The position numbers and the translations under genes are program-made. Positions 19,751 through 27,874 of a stretch of 34,167 bases of DNA are shown piece after piece; position 1 is the first letter of the stretch, and each line of letters starts with the position of its first letter. The notes beneath the pieces are model-generated. The model saw nothing but the letters and a program-made list of their open reading frames with translations, did not search any database and was not told the DNA's origin. The stretch is from Xanthomonas cissicola (GTDB lineage Bacteria > Pseudomonadota > Gammaproteobacteria > Xanthomonadales > Xanthomonadaceae): assembly GCF_008801575.1 (NCBI RefSeq), contig NZ_VZPL01000048.1, forward strand, positions 1 through 34,167. The letters run 5' to 3'.

Positions 19751-21130
19751 ATGAAATTGGGTATCACCGCCAAGTTGTTTCTCGCCATCCTCGCTGCGTG
19801 CGTGGCGGTGCTGCTGATCAACGGCATCGCCGTGCAGGCCTTCGTCAAACGCCAGTTCCTGGACTATCTCAACGAACAGGGCGTGGAGCGCATGCAAGAG
19901 ACCTTGCCGCGGGTCAGGGCCGAATACGCGCGGCACGGCAACTGGGAGTTCGTGCGCGACAACCCCGATGCCTGGTTCGTGCTGATGCGCCCGGAACGTG
20001 GACCCGGCCCGCCACGCGAGGCGCCGCCGATTTCCGACCAGACCGGTGCGGTGTTTCGCTTCGCGCTGCTCGACCAGGACTACACGCCGGTGATCGGCAA
20101 TCCGGAGGTCGGCCGCCACGACATCCTGCGCCCGGTGGTGGTTGGCGGCCGCAACGTCGGCTGGATGGCGATGCTGCCGTTCCAGAGGGCGCTGGCGGCG
20201 GCGGACGCGCGCTTCTACGCCGCGCAGCAACGCGCGTGGTGGGCGATCGGCGGCGCCTGCCTGCTGGTCGCCGCGCTGCTCGGCTGGCTGTTGTCGCGCA
20301 CCTTGCTGCGGCGCCTGCGTGGCCTGACCCAGGCCACCCACCTGCTCGCTGCGGGCGACTACGCCACCCGCATCGACGCCGCGGCGCGCGACGAACTGGG
20401 CCAGCTGGCGCGCGATTTCAACCTGCTGGCGCAAGCGCTGGAGCACAACGAACGCGCGCGACGCGACTTCATGGCCGACATCTCGCACGAGTTGCGCACG
20501 CCGCTGGCGGTCCTGCGCGCCGAACTGGAAGCGCTGCAGGACGGCATCCGGCCGATGACACCCAACTCGCTGGGGTCGCTGCACCAGCAGGTCGGCCAGC
20601 TGGGCAAGCTGATCGAGGACCTGTACGACGTGTCGCTGACCGATGTCGGTGCGCTGGCGTATCGGCGCGCTCCCGTCGATTTGGCGGTCATCCTGGCGAC
20701 CGTGCTGGACGGCTTGCGCGCGCGCTTTGCCGCCGCGCAGCTGCAGGTGCAGGCGCAGATCGGTGCCGGCCCGCTGCAGGTGGACGGCGACGAACGCCGT
20801 CTGCAGCAACTGCTGGGCAACCTGCTGGAAAACACGCTGCGCTACACCGACGCCGGTGGCACGGTGCAGGTGCGCTGCGTGCGCCGCGGCGCGGTGCTGG
20901 AGATGGTGGTCGAAGACAGCGCGCCAGGCGTGGATGCGGACAAGCGCGCGCGGCTGTTCGAACGCTTCTACCGCACCGAGGCCTCGCGCAATCGTGCCAG
21001 CGGCGGCAGCGGCCTGGGCCTGGCGATCTGCCGCAACATCGCCGAGGCACATGGCGGCTCGATCCACGCCGAGGCTTCGGCACTGGGCGGGCTGCGCATG
21101 GTGCTGCGCCTGCCGGCGCTGGTCGCATGA
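19751..21130 (+). CDS. baeS: Sensor histidine kinase, BaeS-like
   Basis: The 459-residue envelope-stress kinase begins MKLGITAKLFLAILAACVAVLL (first membrane helix, about 8-29). A periplasmic sensor of about 130 residues contains RAEYARHGNWEFVRDN as in E. coli BaeS. The second helix is at about 163-182, followed by HAMP (LLAAGDYATRIDAAARDELGQLARDFN). His246 in DFMADISHELRTPLAVL is the phosphorylation site. The ATP-binding domain shows LLGNLLENTLRYTD (N box), DSAPGVDADK (G1), LFERFYRTEASRNRASGGSGLGLAI and GGLRMVLRLP. Identity to BaeS is visible along the whole length. It probably senses envelope damage or pump substrates and drives the divergent RND operon, as SmeSR does for a pump in Stenotrophomonas. 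Confidence 0.93.
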   Translation: MKLGITAKLFLAILAACVAVLLINGIAVQAFVKRQFLDYLNEQGVERMQETLPRVRAEYARHGNWEFVRDNPDAWFVLMRPERGPGPPREAPPISDQTGAVFRFALLDQDYTPVIGNPEVGRHDILRPVVVGGRNVGWMAMLPFQRALAAADARFYAAQQRAWWAIGGACLLVAALLGWLLSRTLLRRLRGLTQATHLLAAGDYATRIDAAARDELGQLARDFNLLAQALEHNERARRDFMADISHELRTPLAVLRAELEALQDGIRPMTPNSLGSLHQQVGQLGKLIEDLYDVSLTDVGALAYRRAPVDLAVILATVLDGLRARFAAAQLQVQAQIGAGPLQVDGDERRLQQLLGNLLENTLRYTDAGGTVQVRCVRRGAVLEMVVEDSAPGVDADKRARLFERFYRTEASRNRASGGSGLGLAICRNIAEAHGGSIHAEASALGGLRMVLRLPALVA

Positions 21131-21810
21131 GCAGCGCGTCCCCGATCGGGCATGTGCTGATCGTCGAGGACGAACCGCGCCTGGCCGCGGTGTTGGGCGA
21201 GTACCTGCACGCGGCCGGCTATTCGCACGACTGGATCGCCGATGGCGCGCAAGCGCTGGGCGCATTCCGCGCGCAGCAGCCCGACCTGGTGCTACTGGAC
21301 CTGATGCTGCCCAACCGCGGCGGCCTGGACATCTGCCGCGACCTGCGCAATGAAAGCGCAGTGCCGGTCATCATGGTCACCGCGCGCGTGGAGGAAATCG
21401 ACCGCCTGCTGGGCCTGGAGATCGGCGCGGACGACTACATCTGCAAGCCGTTCAGCCCGCGCGAAGTGGTGGCGCGCGTCCAGGCAGTGTTGCGCCGGCA
21501 TCGCCACGACCCCCACGGCGCGCCGGCACCGGGCCTGCAGATCGACGAAGACGCCTGTCGCGCCAGCGTGGACGGTCGCGCCCTGGACCTGACCCAGGTC
21601 GAATTCCGCCTGCTGCGTACCCTTGCCGCGGCCCCGGGGCGGGTGTACTCGCGCGAGCAACTGATGGGCCGGCTTTACGCCGACCACCGCATCGTCACCG
21701 ACCGCACTGTCGACAGCCACGTCAAGAATCTACGCCGCAAACTCGCCGACGCCGGCGGCGAGGACTGGGTCCGTTCGGTCTATGGGGCGGGGTATCGCTT
21801 TGAGCCGTGA
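21127..21810 (+). CDS. baeR: OmpR-family response regulator, BaeR-like
   Basis: The 227-residue regulator overlaps the kinase stop by four bases (ATGA), so the two are co-translated. The receiver domain has the acidic pair at Glu14/Asp15, phosphoacceptor Asp58 (DLVLLDLMLP), Thr85 and Lys107 (ICKPFSP). The C-terminal winged helix (about 130-225) includes ALDLTQVEFRLLRTLAAAPGRVYSREQLM, TDRTVDSHVKNLRRKL and VRSVYGAGYRF. BaeR activates RND pump genes in enterobacteria. Here the nearest target is the divergent acrAB-type operon, and autoregulation is likely. Confidence 0.93.
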   Translation: MSSASPIGHVLIVEDEPRLAAVLGEYLHAAGYSHDWIADGAQALGAFRAQQPDLVLLDLMLPNRGGLDICRDLRNESAVPVIMVTARVEEIDRLLGLEIGADDYICKPFSPREVVARVQAVLRRHRHDPHGAPAPGLQIDEDACRASVDGRALDLTQVEFRLLRTLAAAPGRVYSREQLMGRLYADHRIVTDRTVDSHVKNLRRKLADAGGEDWVRSVYGAGYRFEP

Positions 21811-21970
21811 ATGGGGAATGGGGAATCGGTAGAGCAGGAGCGGGGGGCTGCTGCGTCTCTTCGGCGCGTCTGACGCTTGTAGTTTGACATCGACTTGCGG
21901 AACGAAACTGTCGGGGGCAAGTGCCTAGCCTTTGATTTTGCGATTCCCGAGTCCCGATTCCCGAATCCCG
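21811..21970. repeat. Paired GGGAATGGGGAATC-type intergenic repeats, inverted, between baeR and purU
   Basis: A purine-rich run of GGGAAT units at 21811-21829 is mirrored by a CGATTCCC/CGAGTCCC run at 21941-21970. GGGAATCG at 21821-21828 is the exact complement of CGATTCCC at 21941-21948. From memory, such GGGAATC arrays are common between Xanthomonas genes. The position between convergent genes suggests a two-way terminator or a nonautonomous repeat. I see no gene in the 110 bases between the arms. Confidence 0.55.
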
Positions 21971-21973
21971 GTA

Positions 21974-22825
21974 TCAACGAAATACCACCGTGCGATGTCC
22001 GTTGAGCACGATGCGGTGTTCGACGTGGCGGCGTACTGCGCGCGCCAGCACCAGCGATTCGGTGTCGCTGCCCAGGCGGACCAGGTCGCGCGGGGTCATG
22101 GCGTGGTCCACGCGGGCGACGTCCTGCTCGATGATCGGGCCTTCGTCCAGATCTTCGGTGACGTAGTGCGCGGTGGCGCCGATGATCTTGACCCCGCGCG
22201 CGTGCGCCTGGTGATACGGCTGCGCGCCCTTGAAGCTGGGCAGGAAACTGTGATGGATATTGATCGCGCGCCCGGCCAGTGCCCGGCACAGCTGCGGCGA
22301 CAGGATCTGCATGTAGCGCGCCAGCACCACCAGGTCGATCTGCAGCGCGTCGACCAGGGCGAGCAACTGCGCTTCCTGTTCGGCGCGCGTATCCGCGCTC
22401 ACGGGCAGATGATGGAAGGCGATGCCGTAGGAGCCGGCCAGTGCGGCGAAATCGGTGTGGTTGGACGCCACTGCGGCGATGTCCACGCGCAGCTGCCGGC
22501 TATGCGCACGGAACAGCAGGTCGTTGAGGCAATGGCCCTGCTTGCTCACCAGCACCAGCAGGCGCGCGCGGCGGCGGGCGTCGTGCAGTTGCCATGCCAT
22601 CTGGAATTCGTCAGCCAGCACTGCAAAGCGCTGCTCCAGGGCGGCAATGTCGGTCTTTGCCGGTTTGTCGAAGTGCACGCGTAGGAAGAATCGGCCGCTT
22701 TCGTCGTCGCCGAATTGCTGCGCGTCGAGGATGTTGCAGGCCAGGTCGAACAGCAGCCCGGTCACGCGATAGACGATACCGGTACGGTCGGGGCAGGACA
22801 GGGTGAGGATGTAGTCGGAGCGCAT
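21974..22825 (-). CDS. purU: Formyltetrahydrofolate deformylase PurU
   Basis: The 283-residue enzyme hydrolyses 10-formyltetrahydrofolate to formate and tetrahydrofolate, feeding formate to purine synthesis and balancing the one-carbon pool. Residues 1-80 are an ACT domain (ILTLSCPDRTGIVYRVTGLL). The formyl-hydrolase domain has Asn189 and His191 in AINIHHSFLPSFKGAQPYHQA and Asp227 in HYVTEDLDEGPIIEQD, the catalytic triad pattern of the family. I start at 22825 (MRSDYILTLSCPD), the expected PurU start. No ribosome site is obvious. It is transcribed towards the baeR repeats and is not in an operon with the distant methionine genes. Confidence 0.95.
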   Translation of the reverse strand: MRSDYILTLSCPDRTGIVYRVTGLLFDLACNILDAQQFGDDESGRFFLRVHFDKPAKTDIAALEQRFAVLADEFQMAWQLHDARRRARLLVLVSKQGHCLNDLLFRAHSRQLRVDIAAVASNHTDFAALAGSYGIAFHHLPVSADTRAEQEAQLLALVDALQIDLVVLARYMQILSPQLCRALAGRAINIHHSFLPSFKGAQPYHQAHARGVKIIGATAHYVTEDLDEGPIIEQDVARVDHAMTPRDLVRLGSDTESLVLARAVRRHVEHRIVLNGHRTVVFR

Positions 22826-22853
22826 CGGCGCATGATAGCCAATGCGCGACATC

Positions 22854-22876
22854 ACCGACGCAGTGCTTGCGTCGGT
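22854..22876. terminator. Perfect 9-base-pair hairpin upstream of purU
   Basis: ACCGACGCA (22854-22862), loop GTGCT, TGCGTCGGT (22868-22876). On the plus strand AACTTTT follows. On the minus strand, the direction of the genes on either side, no T run follows. It may end or protect the XVIPCD transcript, or be a regulatory structure ahead of purU. The rest of 22877-23063 holds nothing I recognise. Confidence 0.4.
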
Positions 22877-23063
22877 AACTTTTGCCGTGCGAACAGGTGC
22901 GAAAACGGGCGTGCGATCCAGCCGATGTTTGACGCTCTGACCGTGGTTGCGTTGCGCTCGCGCTGCAAGATGACGTGCAGCCAAAAGGACGTATAGCCCG
23001 GCAGTGCAGTGCGTGCACCGATCCCGGTTGCGCGACACCGCCATGCACGTCTGGCAATGGCAC

Positions 23064-23456
23064 TCAGCGCGGCGGCAAACGCAGCATCAGCCGCCGGTTG
23101 ATCTCGTCCAGCTGCGCAAGCGATGCGTCCACCGATGTTTCCATGGCTTCCTGCGTGGTGATGTGTGCACGCAGATGCGCCGGGTCCGACAGCTCGCCAC
23201 GCACCAGGAACACGTTCTCGCCGACTTCGCCCAGATGGCGGCTGAGCACCACATAGTCCACCTGATCGAAGCCATGCTGCTTGGCCAGCGGCAGCAGGCG
23301 CGCGGCCATGCGCTCGCTCGCCTCGTCCACGGGCTTGCCTAACTCGGCGTCCAGCACGCCGACCGCTTCGCGGATCTGTGCGAACAGGTAGTGGTCCGGG
23401 TGCTCGGGATGGTCGGGACCCACCGGGCCCTGGTTGACGACCGGCGCGTCGGTCAT
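23064..23456 (-). CDS. XVIPCD-domain protein without an effector domain (X-T4SS related)
   Basis: The 130-residue product is almost entirely a Xanthomonas VirD4-interacting protein conserved domain. Diagnostic pieces are GPDHPEHPDHYLFAQIREAV (13-32), SERMAARLLPLAK (48-59), FDQVDYVVLS (63-72), GENVFLVRGELSDPAHLRAHI (79-99) and SVDASLAQL (108-116). In X-Tfe toxins this domain is the C-terminal tag that docks to VirD4 of the bacteria-killing type IV system. Here only 12 residues precede it, so there is no room for a lysozyme, lipase or nuclease domain. I start at 23456 because the ATG overlaps the stop of a small ORF behind a strong ribosome site. It could be a decayed effector, an adaptor or a competitor for VirD4. 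The flanking genes include no recognisable immunity gene. Confidence 0.82.
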   Translation of the reverse strand: MTDAPVVNQGPVGPDHPEHPDHYLFAQIREAVGVLDAELGKPVDEASERMAARLLPLAKQHGFDQVDYVVLSRHLGEVGENVFLVRGELSDPAHLRAHITTQEAMETSVDASLAQLDEINRRLMLRLPPR

Positions 23457-23530
23457 CGTGCGCCACCGGCGCAAGCCAGTGCGCGCGGCGCGCGCTCGGT
23501 CAAACCGAGCGTGATCTGCAGGTGTCGCAT
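23453..23530 (-). CDS. Possible 25-residue leader ORF overlapping the XVIPCD gene
   Basis: Behind GGGAGG, an excellent ribosome site, an ATG at 23530 opens a 25-codon frame (MRHLQITLGLTERAPRALAC and five more residues). Its TGA overlaps the XVIPCD ATG as ATGA. It may be a translational-coupling leader. It may instead be the remaining start of a larger gene whose frame was broken before the XVIPCD. Codon content alone does not prove it is translated. Confidence 0.4.
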   Translation of the reverse strand: MRHLQITLGLTERAPRALACAGGAR

Positions 23531-23670
23531 CGCATCCTCCCTGGAGCGGCGGCCGTAACGAGCCGGCATTTTAGAAGGTCTGCTGCATGTTTAGGTGAGC
23601 AAGCGGTGGGCCGCCTTGGCGTGAAGCGAAGTGCCTTGCGCAGGACTCAATCCGCGTTGCGCAATGGCGA

Positions 23671-24549
23671 TCAGGCGACCTGCCCTGCGCGCCGCGCCGA
23701 GACTTCCGCCAGTACCGCCCAGTCTGCGTTGCCGTCGCCATGCGCAATGGCCTCGTCCAGCCCTGCGCGCAGCAATTCGCCCAATGGCATCGGCACCTGC
23801 TTGTCGGCGCCAGCCTGGATGGCCAGGTCCACGTCCTTGCGGCCCAGCGTGGCGGTGAAACCCGCCGGCAGGTATTCGCGCTGCATGATCAGGCGGCCGT
23901 AGCCCTGGTAGGCGGGCGCGGCGAACAGGGTGCTGGTGAGCATGCCCAGAAACTGCGTCGCATCCACGCCATGACCGCGTGCCAGCGCACTGGCTTCGGC
24001 CATGGCGCCGATGGCGCTGGCCAGGCAGAAGTTGGCAGCCAGCTTCACTGCATTGGCCTGCTCCGGTGCGCGCCCGATGTACCAGGTCTTCTGCCCCAGC
24101 GCATCGAACATCGGCTGCACCCTGGCCACGGCCGCTTCATCGCCGGCGGCCAGAATATTGAGATTGCCGGCTTCGGCCACCTCCACACGCCCAAGCACCG
24201 GCGCGGCCACGTAGGCCACACCGCGCTCGGCATGCAGGGCGGTCAACTCGTGTGCCAGCGCCACCGAAATGGTGGCCATGTTGACGTGCACGCTGCCCGC
24301 CGGCAGCGCATCCAGCACGCCACGCTCCAACAAGGTCTGGCGCACTGCGTTGTCGTCGGCCAGCATCGAAAACAGCAGCGGGCCGTGCGCGGCATCGCGC
24401 GGTTGCTCCACCACCGTGGCGCCCGCATCGCGCAGCGAGTGAGCGCGTTCGGGCGACCGGTTCCACACGCTCAACGCGAACCCGCCACGCAGCAGGTTGT
24501 GCGCCATCGGCAGGCCCATCGTGCCCAAGCCCAGAAATCCTATCGGCAT
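23671..24549 (-). CDS. NAD(P)-dependent beta-hydroxyacid dehydrogenase (3-hydroxyisobutyrate dehydrogenase family)
   Basis: The 292-residue cytosolic oxidoreductase begins MPIGFLGLGTMGLPMAHNLL, a Rossmann loop GxGxMGxxM at the very N-terminus. Lys169 in NAVKLAANFCLASAIGAMAEA is the catalytic lysine, and GRKDVDLAI near the end is typical. The usual DxPVSGG substrate motif reads AAPVLGRVEVAEAG (115-128), so it belongs to a side branch with an uncertain substrate. Glyoxylate, succinic-semialdehyde-type or imine reductases are possible. It lies 35 bases downstream of an old yellow enzyme gene on the same strand, so the two may be co-expressed for reduction of reactive carbonyls. That is inference. 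Confidence 0.88.
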   Translation of the reverse strand: MPIGFLGLGTMGLPMAHNLLRGGFALSVWNRSPERAHSLRDAGATVVEQPRDAAHGPLLFSMLADDNAVRQTLLERGVLDALPAGSVHVNMATISVALAHELTALHAERGVAYVAAPVLGRVEVAEAGNLNILAAGDEAAVARVQPMFDALGQKTWYIGRAPEQANAVKLAANFCLASAIGAMAEASALARGHGVDATQFLGMLTSTLFAAPAYQGYGRLIMQREYLPAGFTATLGRKDVDLAIQAGADKQVPMPLGELLRAGLDEAIAHGDGNADWAVLAEVSARRAGQVA

Positions 24550-24584
24550 GCGGTGTCCTTGTTCGGTATGACGTCAGGTGCAAA

Positions 24585-25703
24585 TCAGTTGGCGAACACG
24601 CCCCGCGCATCGCGCGGTTCGCAACGCAGGTATTGCGGTGCCGGAGTGACCGAGGCGCCCAGCGCCGCGGCGGCATGCCACGGCCAGCGCGGGTCGTACA
24701 GGATGCCACGCGCCAGCGCGATCGCATCGGCCTGGCCTTCTTGCAGAATCGCCTCGGCCTGCGCCGGCTCGATGATCAAGCCTACGCCAATCACCGGCGT
24801 GTTCACCTGCGCGCGGATCTCCTGCGCGAACGGAATCTGATAGCCCGCCTGCAGCGGAATCTGCTGGCGTGGATCGAGCCCGCCGCTAGAGACATGGATG
24901 TAATGCGCACCGCGTGCATCCAGCGCCTGCGACAGGGCGATGCTCTGCTGCGCATCCCACCCGCCTTCGACCCAGTCGGTGGCCGAGATACGCACGCCAA
25001 CGGCGATTTTTTCCGACACTGCCGCACGCACCGCATCGAAGATGCGCAGCGTCAGCCGCATGCGATTTTCCAGCGAACCGCCATATGCATCGCTGCGCTG
25101 GTTACTCAGCGGCGACAGGAATTGATGCATCAGATAACCATGCGCGGCATGCAGTTCGATCAACTCCAGGCCCAGCCGTTCGGCACGCGTTGCCGATGCG
25201 ATGAAGGCGTCCACCACGGCATCGATTCCCGCCTCATCCAGTGTCTGCGGCGCCGGCTGTCCCTGGCGGAACGGCAGCGCCGATGCAGACACGGTCTGCC
25301 AGCCATGCGCATGGTCGGGCGCGATGGCCTCGCCGCCTTTCCACGGCAGATCGGTCGACGCCTTGCGCCCGGCATGCGCCAGCTGGATGCCGATCGGCAT
25401 CGGCGACCAGCGTCGTACCGATTGCAGTACCTCGGCCAGCGCCTGCTCGGTCGCATCATCGTACAACCCAAGATCGGCGTAACTGATGCGCCCTTCCGGT
25501 ACCACTGCGGCCGCTTCGAGAATCAGCAAGCCGGCGCCGGATTGCGACAACGTGCCCAGATGGATGCGGTGCCAATCGCTGGCGCGGCCGTTCTGTGCCG
25601 AGTACTGGCACATCGGCGCAATGACAATCCGGTTGGCGAGCGCAAGCGGACCGAAGGCGATGGGGGAGAACAACTGGCTCAAGGCGGCATCCACAGCTGA
25701 CAT
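24585..25703 (-). CDS. namA: Old yellow enzyme, NADPH dehydrogenase (NamA/YqjM type)
   Basis: The 372-residue FMN TIM-barrel enzyme reduces activated C=C bonds of enals, enones, nitro-compounds and quinones. Thermophilic-like/YqjM features are IVIAPMCQYSAQNG (Cys and Tyr near residues 31-33), IGIQLAHAGRKAST, the His pair in LIELHAAHGYLMHQFLSPLSNQRSDAYGGSLENR, and VGVRISATDWVEGG. The C-terminal LARGILYDPRWPWHAA supplies the phosphate-binding and interface residues. The start is MSAVDAALSQLFSP at 25703; upstream residues do not fit the family. It lies between a Sir2 gene (59 bases) and the dehydrogenase, all on the minus strand. Confidence 0.92.
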   Translation of the reverse strand: MSAVDAALSQLFSPIAFGPLALANRIVIAPMCQYSAQNGRASDWHRIHLGTLSQSGAGLLILEAAAVVPEGRISYADLGLYDDATEQALAEVLQSVRRWSPMPIGIQLAHAGRKASTDLPWKGGEAIAPDHAHGWQTVSASALPFRQGQPAPQTLDEAGIDAVVDAFIASATRAERLGLELIELHAAHGYLMHQFLSPLSNQRSDAYGGSLENRMRLTLRIFDAVRAAVSEKIAVGVRISATDWVEGGWDAQQSIALSQALDARGAHYIHVSSGGLDPRQQIPLQAGYQIPFAQEIRAQVNTPVIGVGLIIEPAQAEAILQEGQADAIALARGILYDPRWPWHAAAALGASVTPAPQYLRCEPRDARGVFAN

Positions 25704-25762
25704 GGGGTGCTTATTGCACTGCGCCGCGCGCGCCGGCACAACCGCTGCGATGGATCACTGCG

Positions 25763-26644
25763 TCATGCAGAGCGCGCACTGGCGTCATTGACGCTGCGTG
25801 CACGCGGCAAATGCGGCGGCGCGTGCAGGAACGCCAGCGCCTGCGCGCACGACTGCTCCACCTTCAACGTCAGCAGCTCGTCCGCGCGTGTGCGCCCGAA
25901 GTTGAGTGCGGCGATCGGCAACCCATTGCGTGCAGCGGTCTGCACGAAACGAAAAGCCGAATACACCATCAGCGACGAGCCCACCACCAGCACTGCATCG
26001 GCGGCCTGCAGATGCGCGAAGGCACGCTCCACCCGCGCGCGCGGCACGTTTTCGCCGAAGAACACCACATCCGGCTTGAGCACGCCACCGCACACCGGGC
26101 ACGGCGGCACCACGAAATGCTCGAAGGCCACATCGTCCAGATCGGCATCGCCATCGGGCGCTTGCGCGGCCTCTAGCGCTGCCCAGCCTGGATTGGCCTG
26201 CTCAAGCAACACTTGAAATTCGGTGCGTGGCATGCGCCGCTCGCAGCCCATGCAGCGCACCACATCGAGCCGGCCATGCAGATCGATCACCGCCTGGCTA
26301 CCAGCGGCCTGATGCAGGCGGTCCACGTTCTGGGTGAGCAGCACTTCCAACTGGCCACGCGCCTCCAGCGCAGCGAGCGCATGATGGGTGGCATTGGGTT
26401 GCGCCAGACCGAAGCGCGGCCAGCCGACCAGGCTGCGCGCCCAATAGCGCTGCCGCGTGGACAGCTCGCCCATGAACGCCTGGAACGTCACCGGCTGCGG
26501 GCGCTTCCAGCCGCCTTGCAGGTCCCGATAATCAGGAATGCCCGAATCGGTGCTGCAGCCGGCACCGGTCAGCACGAACAGGCGCTGATGGCGCTCGATG
26601 AAGTCCTGCAGCGTGTGGTGGTCGTGGGCAGGGACAGCGGTCAT
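25763..26644 (-). CDS. Sir2-family NAD-dependent protein deacylase
   Basis: The 293-residue sirtuin resembles the SIRT4-like class II group. It removes acyl groups from lysines using NAD. Motifs in order: FVLTGAGCSTDSGIPDYRD (NAD loop, about 27-45), LLTQNVDRLHQAAGS, catalytic His in DLHGRL, a zinc site CMGC...CPVC, KPDVVFFGENVP, VVGSSLMVYSAF and AALNFGRTRAD. All catalytic elements are intact. I use the ATG at 26644 (MTAVPAHDHHTLQDFIERHQ), which starts just before the fold. The 279 bases upstream, to the next gene, hold nothing recognisable. Confidence 0.92.
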   Translation of the reverse strand: MTAVPAHDHHTLQDFIERHQRLFVLTGAGCSTDSGIPDYRDLQGGWKRPQPVTFQAFMGELSTRQRYWARSLVGWPRFGLAQPNATHHALAALEARGQLEVLLTQNVDRLHQAAGSQAVIDLHGRLDVVRCMGCERRMPRTEFQVLLEQANPGWAALEAAQAPDGDADLDDVAFEHFVVPPCPVCGGVLKPDVVFFGENVPRARVERAFAHLQAADAVLVVGSSLMVYSAFRFVQTAARNGLPIAALNFGRTRADELLTLKVEQSCAQALAFLHAPPHLPRARSVNDASARSA

Positions 26645-26923
26645 GTGGTCATTCCGGAAGCCATGGGAGCACTTTGCACCAGCGCCACGTGCACGGCCCG
26701 CTGCGGCGCCGTGTCGGCCACCAGACCGGCGCGCTTGCTCGCGCATAGCTGTGCACATCACGCCGTCGTCGACGAGTGAAGACGCACACCGAAATACGCG
26801 CAACGCGCCGCCCTGGATGCAGGCACGGGGACGGTACAGCATCACGCCATGGCCACGCAGTTGGTTCCGATCCATTCGCGCCGTTGGCCACGTGTGGCTG
26901 CCGGCGCTCAAGGCGCGGCGCGT
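26645..26923. other. 279-base intergenic stretch, nothing recognised
   Basis: Both flanking genes are on the minus strand, so this should hold the Sir2 promoter and the end of the hydrolase message. I see no strong hairpin, repeat or coding frame. Confidence 0.4.
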
Positions 26924-27844
26924 TCAGTGTTCGACAAAGCGCAGCAGATCCTGATTGAAACGCGCGCTGTCCTCCAGGAACGGCGCGTGCCCGGCGTCCG
27001 GATACAGCACGGTCTGCGCGCGCGGCTGCAGCTGGCGCGCACGCGCCACCGTCGGCTCGGTGGCGACCAGTGCATCGCGCGCCCCGTACATCAGCAGCAC
27101 CGGCAGGCGCGTGCGCTGCAGGCCGGCGACATCGACCGACATGCCTTGCACGGCACGCTGCATGTCCCATGAGGCCAGCGATGCGCTGGCCAGCAGGGTC
27201 TCGAACACCGGGATGGGCGGCTGGGTGGCGAAGCACAGCCGCAGGAAATCCTGCACCGCCTGCAGATGCGTACGCAGATCGGGCGAAACCAGATCGCGAT
27301 AGATCGCCGGATGCGCGCCCAACTGCTCCGCGCGCAGTTCGATCACACCGTCGACGTACACCACGCCGGCAAGCCCGGTATCGCCATATCGGCTCAGGTA
27401 GTTGCTGATCACCGCGCCGCCCAGGGACCAGCCCACCAGGACCGTCTCGCGCGCGTTTGCGGCCTTCAATACGGCAGCCAGGTCGTCGGCCCACCGCGTG
27501 CCCTCTTGATACGCCGATGCGGCGACCGGTTTGCCGGAGACGCCATGCCCGCGCAAATCGTAAGTAATCAGCCGATACCGCTGCAGACGCGCATCGGCCA
27601 GTTGTGCATCCCAATTGATGCGACTACCAAGCAGGCCATGCACGAAGACGATGGCCGGCCCGTCGGTGGCGCCGTGCTCCTGCACCGCCAGGCGCACGCC
27701 ATCGGGTGCGGTGACGGTATAGCTGCGTGTGGCAGCAATGGCGCCCGGGCTGGCGGTCGCCACTATCGAGCACACCAACAACAGGCAGGCCAACAGGCAG
27801 CGTAGCGGCAGCATGCGTCTGCCGGGGAAGAGGCGAACAGACAT
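26924..27844 (-). CDS. Exported alpha/beta hydrolase
   Basis: The 306-residue product has a signal peptide or anchor at about 10-32 (MLPLRCLLACLLLVCSIVATASPG), so it probably acts in the periplasm. The fold shows oxyanion VFVHGLLGS (about 67-75), YDLRGHGVSG, nucleophile Ser140 in VLVGWSLGGAV, acid Asp in YGARDALV, and His in YPDAGHAPFLED. GGAG lies about ten bases before the ATG at 27844. The gene is divergent from a MerR regulator, and the intergenic promoter has the MerR-type layout, so that regulator probably controls it. The substrate is unknown; epoxide, lactone or ester hydrolase activities share these motifs. Confidence 0.88.
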   Translation of the reverse strand: MSVRLFPGRRMLPLRCLLACLLLVCSIVATASPGAIAATRSYTVTAPDGVRLAVQEHGATDGPAIVFVHGLLGSRINWDAQLADARLQRYRLITYDLRGHGVSGKPVAASAYQEGTRWADDLAAVLKAANARETVLVGWSLGGAVISNYLSRYGDTGLAGVVYVDGVIELRAEQLGAHPAIYRDLVSPDLRTHLQAVQDFLRLCFATQPPIPVFETLLASASLASWDMQRAVQGMSVDVAGLQRTRLPVLLMYGARDALVATEPTVARARQLQPRAQTVLYPDAGHAPFLEDSARFNQDLLRFVEH

Positions 27845-27874
27845 CGGGGTGAGCTCCAGACGATAGGAGCCGTG

